Assembly (NCBI GenBank): GCA_020025825.1
Contig: JAHHRL010000010.1
Span: 1 to 64,000, forward strand
DNA length: 64,000 nucleotides
Direction: 5' to 3'
Origin: Faecalibacterium sp.
Lineage (GTDB): Bacteria; Bacillota; Clostridia; Oscillospirales; Ruminococcaceae
Shown here: in pieces, positions 52,651 through 61,252 of the stretch
Numbering within the stretch: position 1 is the first letter of the stretch
How the letters are laid out: every line of letters starts with the position of its first letter
Made by a program: the position numbers and the translations under genes
Notes under the pieces: generated by a model
Databases searched by the model: none
What the model was told of the DNA's origin: nothing
Seen by the model: only the letters and a program-made list of their open reading frames with translations

Positions 52651-52692
52651 GGAGGGATACAGGTGCGTTGCAGGTATTTGGCTGCGGCATGA
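52651..52692 (+). CDS. Nine-residue leader-type peptide MRCRYLAAA
   Basis: A strong ggaggg ribosome site (52651-52656) lies six bases before a GTG start at 52663. The reading frame encodes MRCRYLAAA and stops at TGA 52692. TATAAT boxes occur at 52622 and 52627, though without a clear -35. The stop overlaps the start of a second small frame. A terminator lies 75 bases downstream and no larger gene follows on this strand. Arg-Cys-Arg peptides are known as cysteine-sensing leader peptides in some actinobacteria; whether this is related is conjecture. Confidence 0.45.
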   Translation, partial: GGIQVRCRYLAAA

Positions 52693-52757
52693 GTGTGGAT
52701 TCTGTTGCAGCAGTGTACACCGAAAGATTATACAAACACGCCATTTGCTTCCGGTGA
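52689..52757 (+). CDS. Overlapping 22-residue small ORF
   Basis: Starts at an ATG that overlaps the TGA of the nine-residue peptide (ATGA), the arrangement used for coupled translation. It begins MSVDSVAAVYTERLYK and ends CFR. It has no hydrophobic segment and no recognisable family. The terminator begins ten bases after its stop. It may be a real small protein or chance; the coupling and position are the only evidence. Confidence 0.35.
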   Translation: MSVDSVAAVYTERLYKHAICFR

Positions 52758-52766
52758 AAACATAGA

Positions 52767-52806
52767 AAAAAGCCCCCGGCAAACCGAATTGCCGAGGGCT
52801 TTTTAT
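52767..52806. terminator. Strong terminator, usable in both directions
   Basis: Stem aaaaagccc.cggcaa with ttgccg.gggcttttt. It ends the small-peptide unit on the plus strand and the lipoprotein operon on the minus strand. Confidence 0.93.
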
Positions 52807-52817
52807 TGGAACAAGGC

Positions 52818-53702
52818 CTATTGCAGAATAATACTGGAAGGCTGACCAATACCATTTTCATCCATAACGTAGATGGTATGTTCAACAGGGTTCGGGTCCG
52901 AAACAGGGCGGTCCAGTGCGGTTCGTTTTACGCCGTCCTGATGGTATTCCTCTATAACAGCCCATGCAGCATCGGGATGCCAGGAAAGGGCAGGTATTTC
53001 CGCAGAGACGGGCAGCTGGGTTGTTTCCAGCTTTTGCCCGGCGGCATTGTATTGGTGCATCATAATCTTTTCGGTTTCAGAGATTTCCGTTATACTCACT
53101 TTTACGGTTGTGGATTCGGCACCCTCTTTTTCCTGTGTTTTTACAGTTTCTTCTTGGTTGACCGTTGTAGAAAAATTACTGCCTTGGCAGCTATTGCCCG
53201 TGCCGTCTAAGTAGATGGTGCCGTCTGCTGCCTGATATACATGATAAAAATTCCATATAGTATCTGCGGCGTCCTGCCCTACATACAACGTGCCGGATAA
53301 CTCATAGTTTGTTCCAAAATCTGTTGTGGTTACACTTACATAGGACTCGCTCAGGTCACAGGCAGAGGTGATGACGGATTGGTCCCCCCGCTGTACTTGT
53401 GCTTCAAATAAGGCAAAGCCCTCCACACCGGGAAAGGTAAAGTTTCCGGTTTCGTCGTCATAAACAGCGGGCAAAATCATGTTGGGGATAGGTAAAGTGC
53501 CAAATTCGGTATCCAACTGCTGGGAGCCGTATTCAACCCAGTTTTCGTCCGGTGAGATTCGCTCCCCATTTTTTGTGCCTACCAGATAAACGCCTGCAAG
53601 TCGGTGGCTATTGGGTGCGGCTTTAGGCTCTTTGGCAAGCGAACAGCCGCTAAGCAGTAATATACTAACTGATAGGAGCAAAGCAAACAATTTTTTAATC
53701 AT
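52818..53702 (-). CDS. Lipoprotein of unknown function
   Basis: A 294-residue exported lipoprotein with the lipobox LLSGC (Cys about 20). I recognise no domain. The mature part is acidic and beta-rich. It contains repeated aromatic-Gly patterns such as GVYLVGTKNGERI, ENWVEYGSQQ and LSGTLYVGQDAADTIWNFYHVY. It overlaps the XRE regulator gene by eight bases and its ggagga ribosome site is inside that gene, so translation is coupled. It is the third gene of a membrane-protein, regulator, lipoprotein operon, suggesting an envelope-linked function. Confidence 0.78.
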   Translation of the reverse strand: MIKKLFALLLSVSILLLSGCSLAKEPKAAPNSHRLAGVYLVGTKNGERISPDENWVEYGSQQLDTEFGTLPIPNMILPAVYDDETGNFTFPGVEGFALFEAQVQRGDQSVITSACDLSESYVSVTTTDFGTNYELSGTLYVGQDAADTIWNFYHVYQAADGTIYLDGTGNSCQGSNFSTTVNQEETVKTQEKEGAESTTVKVSITEISETEKIMMHQYNAAGQKLETTQLPVSAEIPALSWHPDAAWAVIEEYHQDGVKRTALDRPVSDPNPVEHTIYVMDENGIGQPSSIILQ

Positions 53703-53919
53703 CACAGTCCTCCAGGTTTCCGTCAAAGTGGAGAATATCCCCCACATCGCATTGCAGATAATAACAAATTCGATTTATCGTATGAAAGCGCACACCATTG
53801 GCTTTCCCGGAGCGAAGAATGGACAGGTTAGCTTCGGTGATGCCGACCTTAGCACAAAGCTCTTTGGAGGTCATGTTGCGCTCTTTCAAAATTTCGCTGA
53901 GGTGTACAGTAATTGCCAT
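53695..53919 (-). CDS. Small XRE-family HTH regulator (YozG-like)
   Basis: A 74-residue DNA-binding protein consisting of one Cro/CI-type helix-turn-helix. The domain reads HLSEILKERNMTSKELCAKV, GITEANLSILRSGKANGVRF, then HTINRICYYLQCDVGDIL. This short form typically sits next to DUF2975-type membrane proteins, as here. ATG 53919 after gaggaacc is chosen; 53961 lacks a site. The likely operator is the inverted repeat at the operon promoter, so autoregulation is expected. Confidence 0.93.
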   Translation of the reverse strand: MAITVHLSEILKERNMTSKELCAKVGITEANLSILRSGKANGVRFHTINRICYYLQCDVGDILHFDGNLEDCDD

Positions 53920-53929
53920 GACAGGTTCC

Positions 53930-54877
53930 TCAAATAATAGTTGCGTTATCGTCGCTGACATCTTTTGCTTTGCGGAAGTAATGGCATAAAAGCGTCAGTA
54001 CAGTGCACAGTACCAGAGTTATCAGCGGCAGGTGCAGTTTCACGTTAATTTCGGCTGCATAAGGGAATAGTAGCAATTGCAGCAGATTGCCTGCAACAGT
54101 CAGCAGCAGAGAAACACGGACCATTTGTGTGCACTTTTGGGCAATGGTTTCAGCCAGCGTAACAGTTGTTTCTGCAAAAGGGGCTGCATCTAAAGCGGCA
54201 GCCAGTTTGCCGCCCAATAGTATTGCCCATACAGCCAGAAGATTAGGTGCTAGTTCTAAAATAGATAAAACAATCAGCAGTGAATTGCTCGTAGATACAC
54301 GGCTTGCAGCCGTATTGCCAGCCGCTACGGAAGCCATGGAAGACAGTACATTTTGTGTGGTGCTGAAACCTAAAAGAAAAGCGTAAATCACCGCCGCCCA
54401 CAGCAGCAAAACCGGCAGCAAGTGTGCAGGTTTTTGATTCAGATTCCAAAGTAGGCGAAGAAGAGCCCAACACAGCAAGGTAGCCAGTACACAGCCAAAA
54501 GATACTAAGCCCCACATTTTACTGCCGGAGAAAGCATCTGTCCCTAGTACGGGAGATAGAACCAAGGTGGGATTTACCAAAAAGTATAGCGCAGCAAATA
54601 GTTCGGCACTGCTTAGCAGCAAAAGTAAATCCGCTATGCGGCGCTTTTTCCAAAGTAAGCCTAAGGCAGGCAGTGCGGAAATACCGATTACAATTGCCCA
54701 GGCTTGCATATTTCCTGCTGTGCCGGACAGGGATAACTCCCGCAGCCACAGACCAAAGTTCGCTAAAGGCTGCACAAGCTGGTAGGAACCCTGCTTCTCA
54801 ATAAGGCTTGCCAGGATTCCGCCAAGCAGCAGAGCAATGCCCGACCAAACACCATAGGTTTGCTCTTTATTCGTCAT
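53930..54877 (-). CDS. Polytopic membrane protein paired with an XRE regulator (DUF2975-like)
   Basis: A 315-residue protein with about eight hydrophobic segments. The C-terminal third, ending LTLLCHYFRKAKDVSDDNATI, resembles the end of DUF2975 proteins, which often precede a small XRE gene with the same ending and spacing. The N-terminal half has four extra helices and no clear homology. Function unknown; the pairing suggests the membrane protein may modulate its regulator. It has an aaggaggt site and starts the operon. Confidence 0.78.
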   Translation of the reverse strand: MTNKEQTYGVWSGIALLLGGILASLIEKQGSYQLVQPLANFGLWLRELSLSGTAGNMQAWAIVIGISALPALGLLWKKRRIADLLLLLSSAELFAALYFLVNPTLVLSPVLGTDAFSGSKMWGLVSFGCVLATLLCWALLRLLWNLNQKPAHLLPVLLLWAAVIYAFLLGFSTTQNVLSSMASVAAGNTAASRVSTSNSLLIVLSILELAPNLLAVWAILLGGKLAAALDAAPFAETTVTLAETIAQKCTQMVRVSLLLTVAGNLLQLLLFPYAAEINVKLHLPLITLVLCTVLTLLCHYFRKAKDVSDDNATII

Positions 54878-54901
54878 GAGAAACCTCCTTATTATTGTTT
54901 T

Positions 54902-54950
54902 ACGATAATATTTGTGGCTGTAATGTACTATAAAAATTATCGTTTGTCAA
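54902..54950 (-). promoter_or_regulatory. Promoter with ACGATAAT inverted-repeat operator
   Basis: On the minus strand TTGACA (54945-54950), 17 bases, TACATT (54922-54927). The inverted half-sites ACGATAAT (54902-54909) and ATTATCGT (54936-54943) flank the -10 box: one lies in the spacer and one downstream. This is a good layout for repression by the XRE protein of this operon. Confidence 0.65.
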
Positions 54951-55030
54951 TAATTGGATGTGCTGTTTTGCACTTTGGTACAAATTTATGCGATGCTTTT
55001 TGTACATCGTACATAATTGTAGGTACAAAA

Positions 55031-55066
55031 TAAAAAAGCCCCCGTACTTTTGTACAGAGGCTTTTG
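55031..55066 (-). terminator. Terminator of the SDR gene
   Basis: On the minus strand aagcctctgtac pairs with gtacgggggctt (two G-T pairs) and is followed by ttttta. Confidence 0.85.
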
Positions 55067-55079
55067 CAATACAGAAAAA

Positions 55080-55877
55080 TTATCTTCTGTTCTTCATTTC
55101 AATCATGTCACCATAGACGGGGGTAGGCAGACCGAAACCGCCGGAAACGTCCATGATTTGACCTGTGGTGTAAGCTGCGTCGTCGCTGGCAAAGTAAACA
55201 ACTGCTGCGCCGATTTCTTCGGGCATACCCATACGCTTAATGGGGGTGTGCTTCAGGAAGAAATCACGGAAAGCGGGGGACAGGTTGTCGTTAACTGCAT
55301 CGGTTGCAGTCATGCCGGGCAGAACAGCATTGCAGCGAATGTTGTTGCGTGCTTCCTGTACAGCAATCAACTTGGTCATATAGTTGATAGATGCCTTGCT
55401 GGTTGCATAGGAAATCTGAGAAATATCGGGGATAATGCCGCCGACAGAAGAAATGTTAATAATGCTGCCGCCGCCATTCTGAATCATGTGAGGAATTACA
55501 GCCTGACAGGACAGGAACACACTTGCCAGGTTGGTTTCCACAGTGCCAATAAAGTTGGAAAACTCGGTATGCTCAATATCCAGGTCAACCTTCGGGTCAG
55601 AATGACCAAAGTTGTTCACGAGAACATCAATCTTGCCTTCGTTTTTCACAACTTCATCGACCATGGTCTGGTAAGTTTCGTGCTTAGTAGCGTCATTGTA
55701 AACTGCCTTTACAGTGTAGCCCAGGTCGGTAAGCTCTTTTACACGGGCAGCTGCTCGCTCCATATTACGAGCACCCATATAAACGATAGCGCCTTCCTTA
55801 GCACAAGCTTTTACAGTAGCCAAACCAATGCCTCGGGTAGCTGCTGTTACCAAAACAACTTTGCCTTGCAGTCTCAT
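55080..55877 (-). CDS. Short-chain dehydrogenase, 7-alpha-hydroxysteroid dehydrogenase-like
   Basis: A 265-residue NAD(P)-dependent SDR. The cofactor loop is VTAATRGIGLATVK (residues 9-22). The catalytic Ser, Tyr and Lys are in NISSVGGIIPDISQISYATSK. Segments such as VLVNNFGHSDPKVDLD, IRCNAVLPGMTATDAV and the C-terminal VSGGFGLPTPVYGD resemble what I remember of clostridial 7-alpha-hydroxysteroid dehydrogenases, which oxidise the 7-hydroxyl of bile acids. Other SDRs share parts of this pattern, so the substrate is likely but unproven. ATG 55877 has an aaaggagag site. Monocistronic. Confidence 0.85.
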   Translation of the reverse strand: MRLQGKVVLVTAATRGIGLATVKACAKEGAIVYMGARNMERAAARVKELTDLGYTVKAVYNDATKHETYQTMVDEVVKNEGKIDVLVNNFGHSDPKVDLDIEHTEFSNFIGTVETNLASVFLSCQAVIPHMIQNGGGSIINISSVGGIIPDISQISYATSKASINYMTKLIAVQEARNNIRCNAVLPGMTATDAVNDNLSPAFRDFFLKHTPIKRMGMPEEIGAAVVYFASDDAAYTTGQIMDVSGGFGLPTPVYGDMIEMKNRR

Positions 55878-55926
55878 AAATACACTCTCCTTTAACAAAT
55901 GAAATAGGGGAAAAACAATCTGAATT

Positions 55927-55957
55927 ATTATGTATCAGAAAACCAAGATTAAGTCAA
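55927..55957 (-). promoter_or_regulatory. Possible promoter of the SDR gene
   Basis: On the minus strand TTGACT (55952-55957), 19 bases, CATAAT (55927-55932). The spacer is longer than ideal. Confidence 0.45.
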
Positions 55958-56439
55958 TGCATCGTTAAAAATATGCTAATTATGCGAAAATCATCTGTAC
56001 GAAAAAAGAACAAAATATCGGAAGAAAGCGGTTGGATTGTGATATAAAAAACGTACAAAATGTGATACTCGGTTAAGTTGAGACCGATGCGTTGCTGTTG
56101 TACAAAGCTGTAGAATCCAACGGAACCTGTAACTGGTAAGGAGGAAAAGATTTTCAGCAAACTCAGATGCAGCGCTGCTGTATTATGAAAAACGTGTGCT
56201 ATTTCTGGCGAGAAGCCTCCTCAGAGCAGAGAGCACTTGTAGGATGTTTGCTGGGACGGAGTGAATTAAAATTAGGACAAAGAAGTAAATGAAAGGGCAT
56301 TGTACATAGTACGCGGCGAGAAATGCTGTTTTTGTCAGACTGGGAAAAAGCTTAAATAACAATAAAACACGATGGTAGGTTTCTATTTTGGATGCTTTGA
56401 AAAAAGTCGTATTTTTTTAGAAAAAAATTGAAAAAAGTG
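55958..56439 (+). other. Intergenic region without a clear gene
   Basis: An aaggagga sequence at about 56139-56146 resembles a ribosome site. A short frame from 56166 (about 42 residues, containing CYFWREASSEQRALVG) follows, but the spacing of some 20 bases is poor and I do not recognise it. It may be a gene remnant. Confidence 0.35.
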
Positions 56440-56468
56440 TTGACACAGGCAAGGGAAATGAGTATAAT
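56440..56468 (+). promoter_or_regulatory. Consensus promoter of tRNA-Pro
   Basis: TTGACA (56440-56445), 17 bases and TATAAT (56463-56468), a perfect sigma-A match. A small hairpin gtgagc/gctcac follows before the tRNA. Confidence 0.93.
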
Positions 56469-56509
56469 AACACATGTCGCCGGTGAGCAGAGCTCACGCA
56501 AGACGATAT

Positions 56510-56587
56510 CCGGGTGTAGCGCAGTTTTGGTAGCGCGCTTGAATGGGGTTCAAGAGGCCGTGAGTTCGATTCTCGCCACTCGGACCA
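56510..56587 (+). tRNA. tRNA-Pro (anticodon GGG)
   Basis: The acceptor arms ccgggtg and cactcgg pair with one G-T. The anticodon arm is cttga-atGGGgt-tcaag. The D arm gcgc-agttttggta-gcgc and the T arm gagttcgattctc are standard. CCA is encoded at the end. Confidence 0.95.
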
Positions 56588-56621
56588 AAAAGGACTGATC
56601 TTTTGATCAGTCCTTTTTTTG
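56587..56621 (+). terminator. Terminator of tRNA-Pro
   Basis: Stem aaaaggactgatc with gatcagtcctttt and a tttt loop, then further T. Confidence 0.93.
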
Positions 56622-57068
56622 TTGTATTATGCGGGTTTGCAGTGCTTTTGAGAGTGCTTCGCAGGCCCGCTTTTGTTTTATCTTGGCTGAAGCCCTTGTC
56701 GAAAAAGCCTGCATATGGAATCTGTATGGAATGGGATTTTGTCGTATGGATTTGCGTATGGAAAAGGGAAAAGAGCAGCTGGATTTTGCGAAAATCAGAG
56801 ACTGAGAAAACGTAAAATTTTAGATGCGTAATTTGTGCAAGATACATAATGCAGGGGAAGCCTGAATTTTATATATTTATTTTGTGGATGAAATGGAAAA
56901 AACGAGAACCAATTTTGGAAAAGCTTTTGAACATATAGACAATGAGGCCAGTCTTTCCATGTTGCATACTATATATAAAAATAAAATGAAAGCATGCGCA
57001 ACCAAGTGTGAGATTTGGTGAATAGATAAGTGAAAGGATCGCTTAGTCTGGGAGGAGGTGTCCAACAA
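56622..57068 (+). other. Intergenic region before the sigma factor
   Basis: No gene recognised. An imperfect hairpin gcgggttt/gcaggcccgc-like lies near 56631-56672. The rest is AT-rich. A position after a tRNA 3' end is a common integration site, but I find no integrase or second attachment copy. The sigma-factor promoter could not be fixed. Confidence 0.4.
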
Positions 57069-57626
57069 ATGGAGGACGAAAAGATTGTTGCTCTTTTTTT
57101 GCAGCGCAGTGAGCAGGCGATTCAGGCTGCACAAAATAAATATGAGAGATATTGCTATAGAATCGCTTATCACATCTTGTTCTGCAATGAGGATGCAAAG
57201 GAGAGCGTGAATGATACCTGGTTGTCGGCTTGGAATGGTATACCACCGCATCGTCCAACTATTCTGTCGACTTTTTTAGGAAAACTGACCCGGCGGATCA
57301 GTCTGAACAAATGGAGAGATGCGAATCGGCAAAAGCGAGGCGGAGGACAGGTAGACCTTGCGCTGGAAGAGCTGGCACAGTGCATTCCGGATATGCAGAC
57401 GGTAGAATCTCAAGTGGATGACCGGGAGCTTACCCACTGTATCAATACCTTTTTGGAGAGTTTGCCAGTTACAGAACGCAATGTATTTGTTAGCCGTTAC
57501 TGGTTCCTAGCTAGTGTCAAAGAAATTGCTGACCGCTTTGGCTTCACCGAAAGCAAAACCAAGTCCATGTTGTTCCGTACCCGAAAGCAACTGCGGGCTG
57601 TATTGCAGGAGGAGGGACTGATATGA
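57069..57626 (+). CDS. ECF-type RNA polymerase sigma factor
   Basis: A 185-residue sigma-70 family factor. Region 2 spans about residues 15-80 (YCYRIAYHILFCNEDAKESV and NDTWLSAWNGIP). Region 4 spans about 125-180 with the DNA-binding turn SVKEIADRFGFTESKTKSML. The two are joined by a short linker, and regions 1 and 3 are missing, as in ECF factors. It should direct polymerase to a small set of stress or envelope genes. ATG 57069 follows ggaggaggtg. Its stop overlaps the start of the membrane protein that is probably its anti-sigma factor. Confidence 0.9.
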   Translation: MEDEKIVALFLQRSEQAIQAAQNKYERYCYRIAYHILFCNEDAKESVNDTWLSAWNGIPPHRPTILSTFLGKLTRRISLNKWRDANRQKRGGGQVDLALEELAQCIPDMQTVESQVDDRELTHCINTFLESLPVTERNVFVSRYWFLASVKEIADRFGFTESKTKSMLFRTRKQLRAVLQEEGLI

Positions 57627-59077
57627 ATGCAGAGAATATCTTGTTCGCTTTGACTGACATCAAGGATTCTTACATTCAGGATGCACAAAACCACATGGGC
57701 TACGGTGTGGTAGGTCATCGGAAAACCGGCTGGCTGAAGCGAACACTGTTGGTGGCAGCGGTACTGCTGCTTTTAGTGGCGGCCAGTTTTACCACCGCAA
57801 TGGCATCCAGTAAAGAATTCCGGGAGAAGATATTCCAATTCCTGCAGATTCGGCAGGAGTCTGTGCCCGAGGATGTTATTGAAACGCCAATTACAACAGA
57901 AGATATGTATGCGGAAGATACCTTCACGATTGGAGCGGCCATCACAGGTCAGCATGTGCATACGCCGGTGGCAAGTCATGCGAGGGTTGGTGTGTACCTC
58001 GTTTGTACAGATCCAGTGGAGATGCGTCAGGCTTCGCATTATGATGCTTATTTAGAACAAAACGGAGAGTTTATTCAACTGGAAAACCATGATTTCCGGA
58101 AAGAATATACCTTATATGGATGCTCATTTACGATAGAGGGTACTTGGGCTGAACGGGACGGCAGCACATTTTTCACTTGGCTGCCGAGTGATGCTTCAAT
58201 CCAGACCTATAATCAGTACGATTCGACGCAGTCTTCTATGGTGCTGGTGCACCTAACCTTACAGGAGGCGGATGGCACAGAATATTATACCTCGTACCCG
58301 GTTTTACTGGATTTGCACACAGGAGAGCTGTCAGACGTTTTAGCGGGAACGCAAGCGTATACTTTGCCTGGAATCACGCATGCGGCAATTACGCCGGACC
58401 ACACGAGAATGTTACTGCAGCAGACCACACAAAGTGGCTATAAGCTGTTTTGCGCGGATTTGGTGAAGCACCAACTATATGATTTGGATGTGCTGTCGGG
58501 GCAGCGTACAGATGCCTGCACTGTTATAGATGATGTGCTTACCTGTTGGCAAAACCTGGGAGACTCTTTCCAGATTTGGAAAATCGACATGAATACCATG
58601 GAACGCACAGAACTGGTGGAACATGGATTCAACAGCGGTATGACACCAGAGCTGGATGCCGGAATCCAGTTTTTGCAGGGGTTCGACAATTGGAACCACA
58701 GTGGAGATCTGTACGCAGGCACACATTTTGCAGTCCTTGTTGATGACGAGCAAGCGGTGTCTATTATGGACCTGAAAAATGGAGAAGTAACTCCGGTACC
58801 TGGATTGATTTGGCCACAGGACGTGGAGCGAATTGCCAGTCCGGACGGGAAAAAGCTGCTTTTGACAAAGCCCAAAACGGATAGTTCCGATGCGTATATC
58901 GGTGTATTGGATTTTACCCAAAGAAAATACGTGGAGTTTATGCAAGCAAATAATGGCCCGAGAGAAGAGGGATACCCATATTGGTTTACCAATGATGCGG
59001 TAATCTTCATGGACAGTATTTCGTGGGATTCCTATTGCAGTAATTACCACGTGTATCGACTGTACTCAGATCGCTGA
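57623..59077 (+). CDS. Membrane protein, probable anti-sigma factor
   Basis: A 484-residue protein. About 38 cytoplasmic residues (MNAENILFALTDIKDSYIQD) precede a single membrane helix (about 39-60, RTLLVAAVLLLLVAASFTTA). A large external domain follows. The second half of that domain resembles beta-propeller blades: ITPDHTRMLLQQTT, IASPDGKKLLLTKPK and similar. It is joined to the ECF gene by an ATGA overlap, the usual arrangement for a sigma factor and its membrane anti-sigma. The cytoplasmic part would hold the sigma factor and the external part would sense a signal. No direct sequence proof. Confidence 0.8.
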   Translation: MNAENILFALTDIKDSYIQDAQNHMGYGVVGHRKTGWLKRTLLVAAVLLLLVAASFTTAMASSKEFREKIFQFLQIRQESVPEDVIETPITTEDMYAEDTFTIGAAITGQHVHTPVASHARVGVYLVCTDPVEMRQASHYDAYLEQNGEFIQLENHDFRKEYTLYGCSFTIEGTWAERDGSTFFTWLPSDASIQTYNQYDSTQSSMVLVHLTLQEADGTEYYTSYPVLLDLHTGELSDVLAGTQAYTLPGITHAAITPDHTRMLLQQTTQSGYKLFCADLVKHQLYDLDVLSGQRTDACTVIDDVLTCWQNLGDSFQIWKIDMNTMERTELVEHGFNSGMTPELDAGIQFLQGFDNWNHSGDLYAGTHFAVLVDDEQAVSIMDLKNGEVTPVPGLIWPQDVERIASPDGKKLLLTKPKTDSSDAYIGVLDFTQRKYVEFMQANNGPREEGYPYWFTNDAVIFMDSISWDSYCSNYHVYRLYSDR

Positions 59078-59291
59078 ATTCATAGAAAAGCAGTTACAAT
59101 TTTGTCACAAAAACATATACATTTCGCAAGGGAAAAGAGAAATCTCCAACGCAAATCTTTCTTATACTAAATTTAACAACTTGAGGACGGCTTGTTGTGA
59201 TTTTTATGATGCAACCAATTAAGACGTTTGGTGTGTAGGTAGGATAGAAAGTCCAAACAGCAAAATCAAATAGGAAAAAGAAGGAATGTAT

Positions 59292-61115
59292 ATGTGTGGA
59301 ATCTGCGGCTTTACTGGTACATTGCCGGAAGCAAAAACGGTATTGGAACGGATGAAAGAGACCATTCGGCATCGTGGACCTGACAGCGAAGGCAGCTACC
59401 AGGATGCGGGAATTTCCATGGGATTTCGTCGATTGAGCCTGGTAGATTTGCAGCATGGAGAACAGCCCATGAAAGGTTCAAAGGATGATCTTGTCCTTAC
59501 CTTTAACGGAGAAATTTACAATCATTGCGAGCTTCGCAGACAATTGGAAGAAAAAGGCTGTCGATTCACCACGCAGTCCGATACGGAGGTGCTGTTGCAC
59601 GGGTACGCAGTTTGGGGCGTCAATCTGTTGCCAAAACTGCGGGGAATGTTTGCCTTTGTCATTTGGGATAAGAAAAAGCAGTCTGTATTTGGTGCCAGAG
59701 ACCCATTCGGTATCAAGCCTTTCTACTATACAATACAGAAAAAGCAATTGATTTACGGCTCGGAAATCAAGGCGATTTTGCAGCATCCCGATGTGCCAAA
59801 ACAAGTAAATCGGGAGGCTTTGGAAAATTACCTGACCTTTCAGTACAGTGTTTTACCAGAAACATTCTTCAAAGGAATCTTCAAGCTGCCGTCGGCACAC
59901 TATTTCCTATTTCAAAACGGCTGTATCCAGATGAAGTCTTACTGGGAGCCGCGCTTTGAAGCAGACAACTCCAAAACATTGGACCAGTATGCAGATGAAA
60001 TTGAGCGGGCCGTACAGGATTCTGTACATGTTCACACACAGGCGGACGTAGAAGTTGGTTCCTTTCTGTCCAGCGGAGTGGATAGCTCCTATCTGGCGGC
60101 ATCTTATCCCGGAACCAAAACCTTCACAGTAGGGTTTGACTACAGTGAATACAATGAAATCTCCTATGCGCAGGAGCTTTCTGAGAAACTGCATTTGCAG
60201 AATTATCATCAGATCATCAGCGCGGATACATATTGGGACAGCCTTCCGCAAATTCAGTACTATATGGATGAGCCGCTGGCAGATCCTGCAGCTGTTGCAC
60301 TATATTTTGTCAGTAAAAATGCATCCCAGTATGTGAAAGCGGCTCTCTCTGGTGAAGGTGCGGACGAATTGTTCGGCGGGTACAACATCTACCATGAGCC
60401 GCAGGCACTCCGCCCACTGACTTGCCTGCCGGATTCAGTTCGGCAAGTGCTGGGAAAAGTGGGGCAGATCCTACCACATATCAAAGGGAAAAATTATTTG
60501 ATTCGTGGCAGTAAATACTTATCAGAACGATTTATTGGCAATGCATTTCTCTTTAACGAAGAAGAACGGCATCGCTTGCTCAGGCAGGAAACGGTACACT
60601 ATGACCACAAAGAAATTACAAGAGACTACTATAAAAAAGCTGCCTTGTGGGATGAAATCACACAGGTGCAATATATAGACCTTAATTTGTGGCTGGTGGG
60701 AGATATTCTGTTAAAAGCAGATAAAATGAGTATGGCAAACTCCTTGGAGGTGCGTGTCCCATTTTTGGATCAAAAGGTATACGAGGTGGCACGGCACCTT
60801 CCCACGCAATATCGTGTCAGCCACAAACAAACGAAGGTTGCGATGCGCTTAGCGGCCAATAAACATTTGCCGGAGCGGGTCGCGGCTAAGAAAAAACTGG
60901 GATTTCCAGTTCCCATTCGTATTTGGCTGAGGCAGGAACCTTACTATCAGCGTGTAAAGGAAGCGTTCTTATCAGATACTGCCAAACAATATTTCAAAAC
61001 GAAAGAGCTAATGAGATATTTGGATGAACATAAAGCGGAAAAAGCAGACAACAGCCGTAAAATTTGGGCAATATATTTTTTTCTAATCTGGCATCAGGTG
61101 TATTTTGAAACGTGA
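59292..61115 (+). CDS. asnB: Asparagine synthetase B, glutamine-hydrolysing
   Basis: A 607-residue enzyme making asparagine from aspartate, glutamine and ATP. The start at 59292 gives MCGICGF, so Cys2 becomes the N-terminal nucleophile of the class II glutaminase domain; the ATG at 59286 would bury it. That domain covers about residues 1-190 (RHRGPDSEG, FNGEIYNH). The synthetase domain has the PP-loop SFLSSGVDSSYLAA near 253 and LSGEGADELFGGY. The ribosome site is aagaagga. The sigma/anti-sigma genes end 214 bases upstream. Related enzymes also work in capsule or peptide tailoring, but nothing nearby suggests that. Confidence 0.93.
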   Translation: MCGICGFTGTLPEAKTVLERMKETIRHRGPDSEGSYQDAGISMGFRRLSLVDLQHGEQPMKGSKDDLVLTFNGEIYNHCELRRQLEEKGCRFTTQSDTEVLLHGYAVWGVNLLPKLRGMFAFVIWDKKKQSVFGARDPFGIKPFYYTIQKKQLIYGSEIKAILQHPDVPKQVNREALENYLTFQYSVLPETFFKGIFKLPSAHYFLFQNGCIQMKSYWEPRFEADNSKTLDQYADEIERAVQDSVHVHTQADVEVGSFLSSGVDSSYLAASYPGTKTFTVGFDYSEYNEISYAQELSEKLHLQNYHQIISADTYWDSLPQIQYYMDEPLADPAAVALYFVSKNASQYVKAALSGEGADELFGGYNIYHEPQALRPLTCLPDSVRQVLGKVGQILPHIKGKNYLIRGSKYLSERFIGNAFLFNEEERHRLLRQETVHYDHKEITRDYYKKAALWDEITQVQYIDLNLWLVGDILLKADKMSMANSLEVRVPFLDQKVYEVARHLPTQYRVSHKQTKVAMRLAANKHLPERVAAKKKLGFPVPIRIWLRQEPYYQRVKEAFLSDTAKQYFKTKELMRYLDEHKAEKADNSRKIWAIYFFLIWHQVYFET

Positions 61116-61252
61116 AATCAATCAGTAGATACCGATACCGGAGGAATGTGCCTCAGTATTCAGGAAGTAGCCCAATAAAATGGTTTGGACCTTTCAGCTA
61201 CCTGTTGCACCTGATCCCAAACTGCACATCCAATGCAAGAATACCAAGGCAT

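Noticed and set aside
56494..56847. Minus-strand frame of 117 codons covering tRNA-Pro
   Set aside because: It reads through the complement of the tRNA, a known source of false proteins.
56588..57068. Integrated element attached at tRNA-Pro
   Set aside because: No integrase and no second copy of the tRNA end were found within the window.
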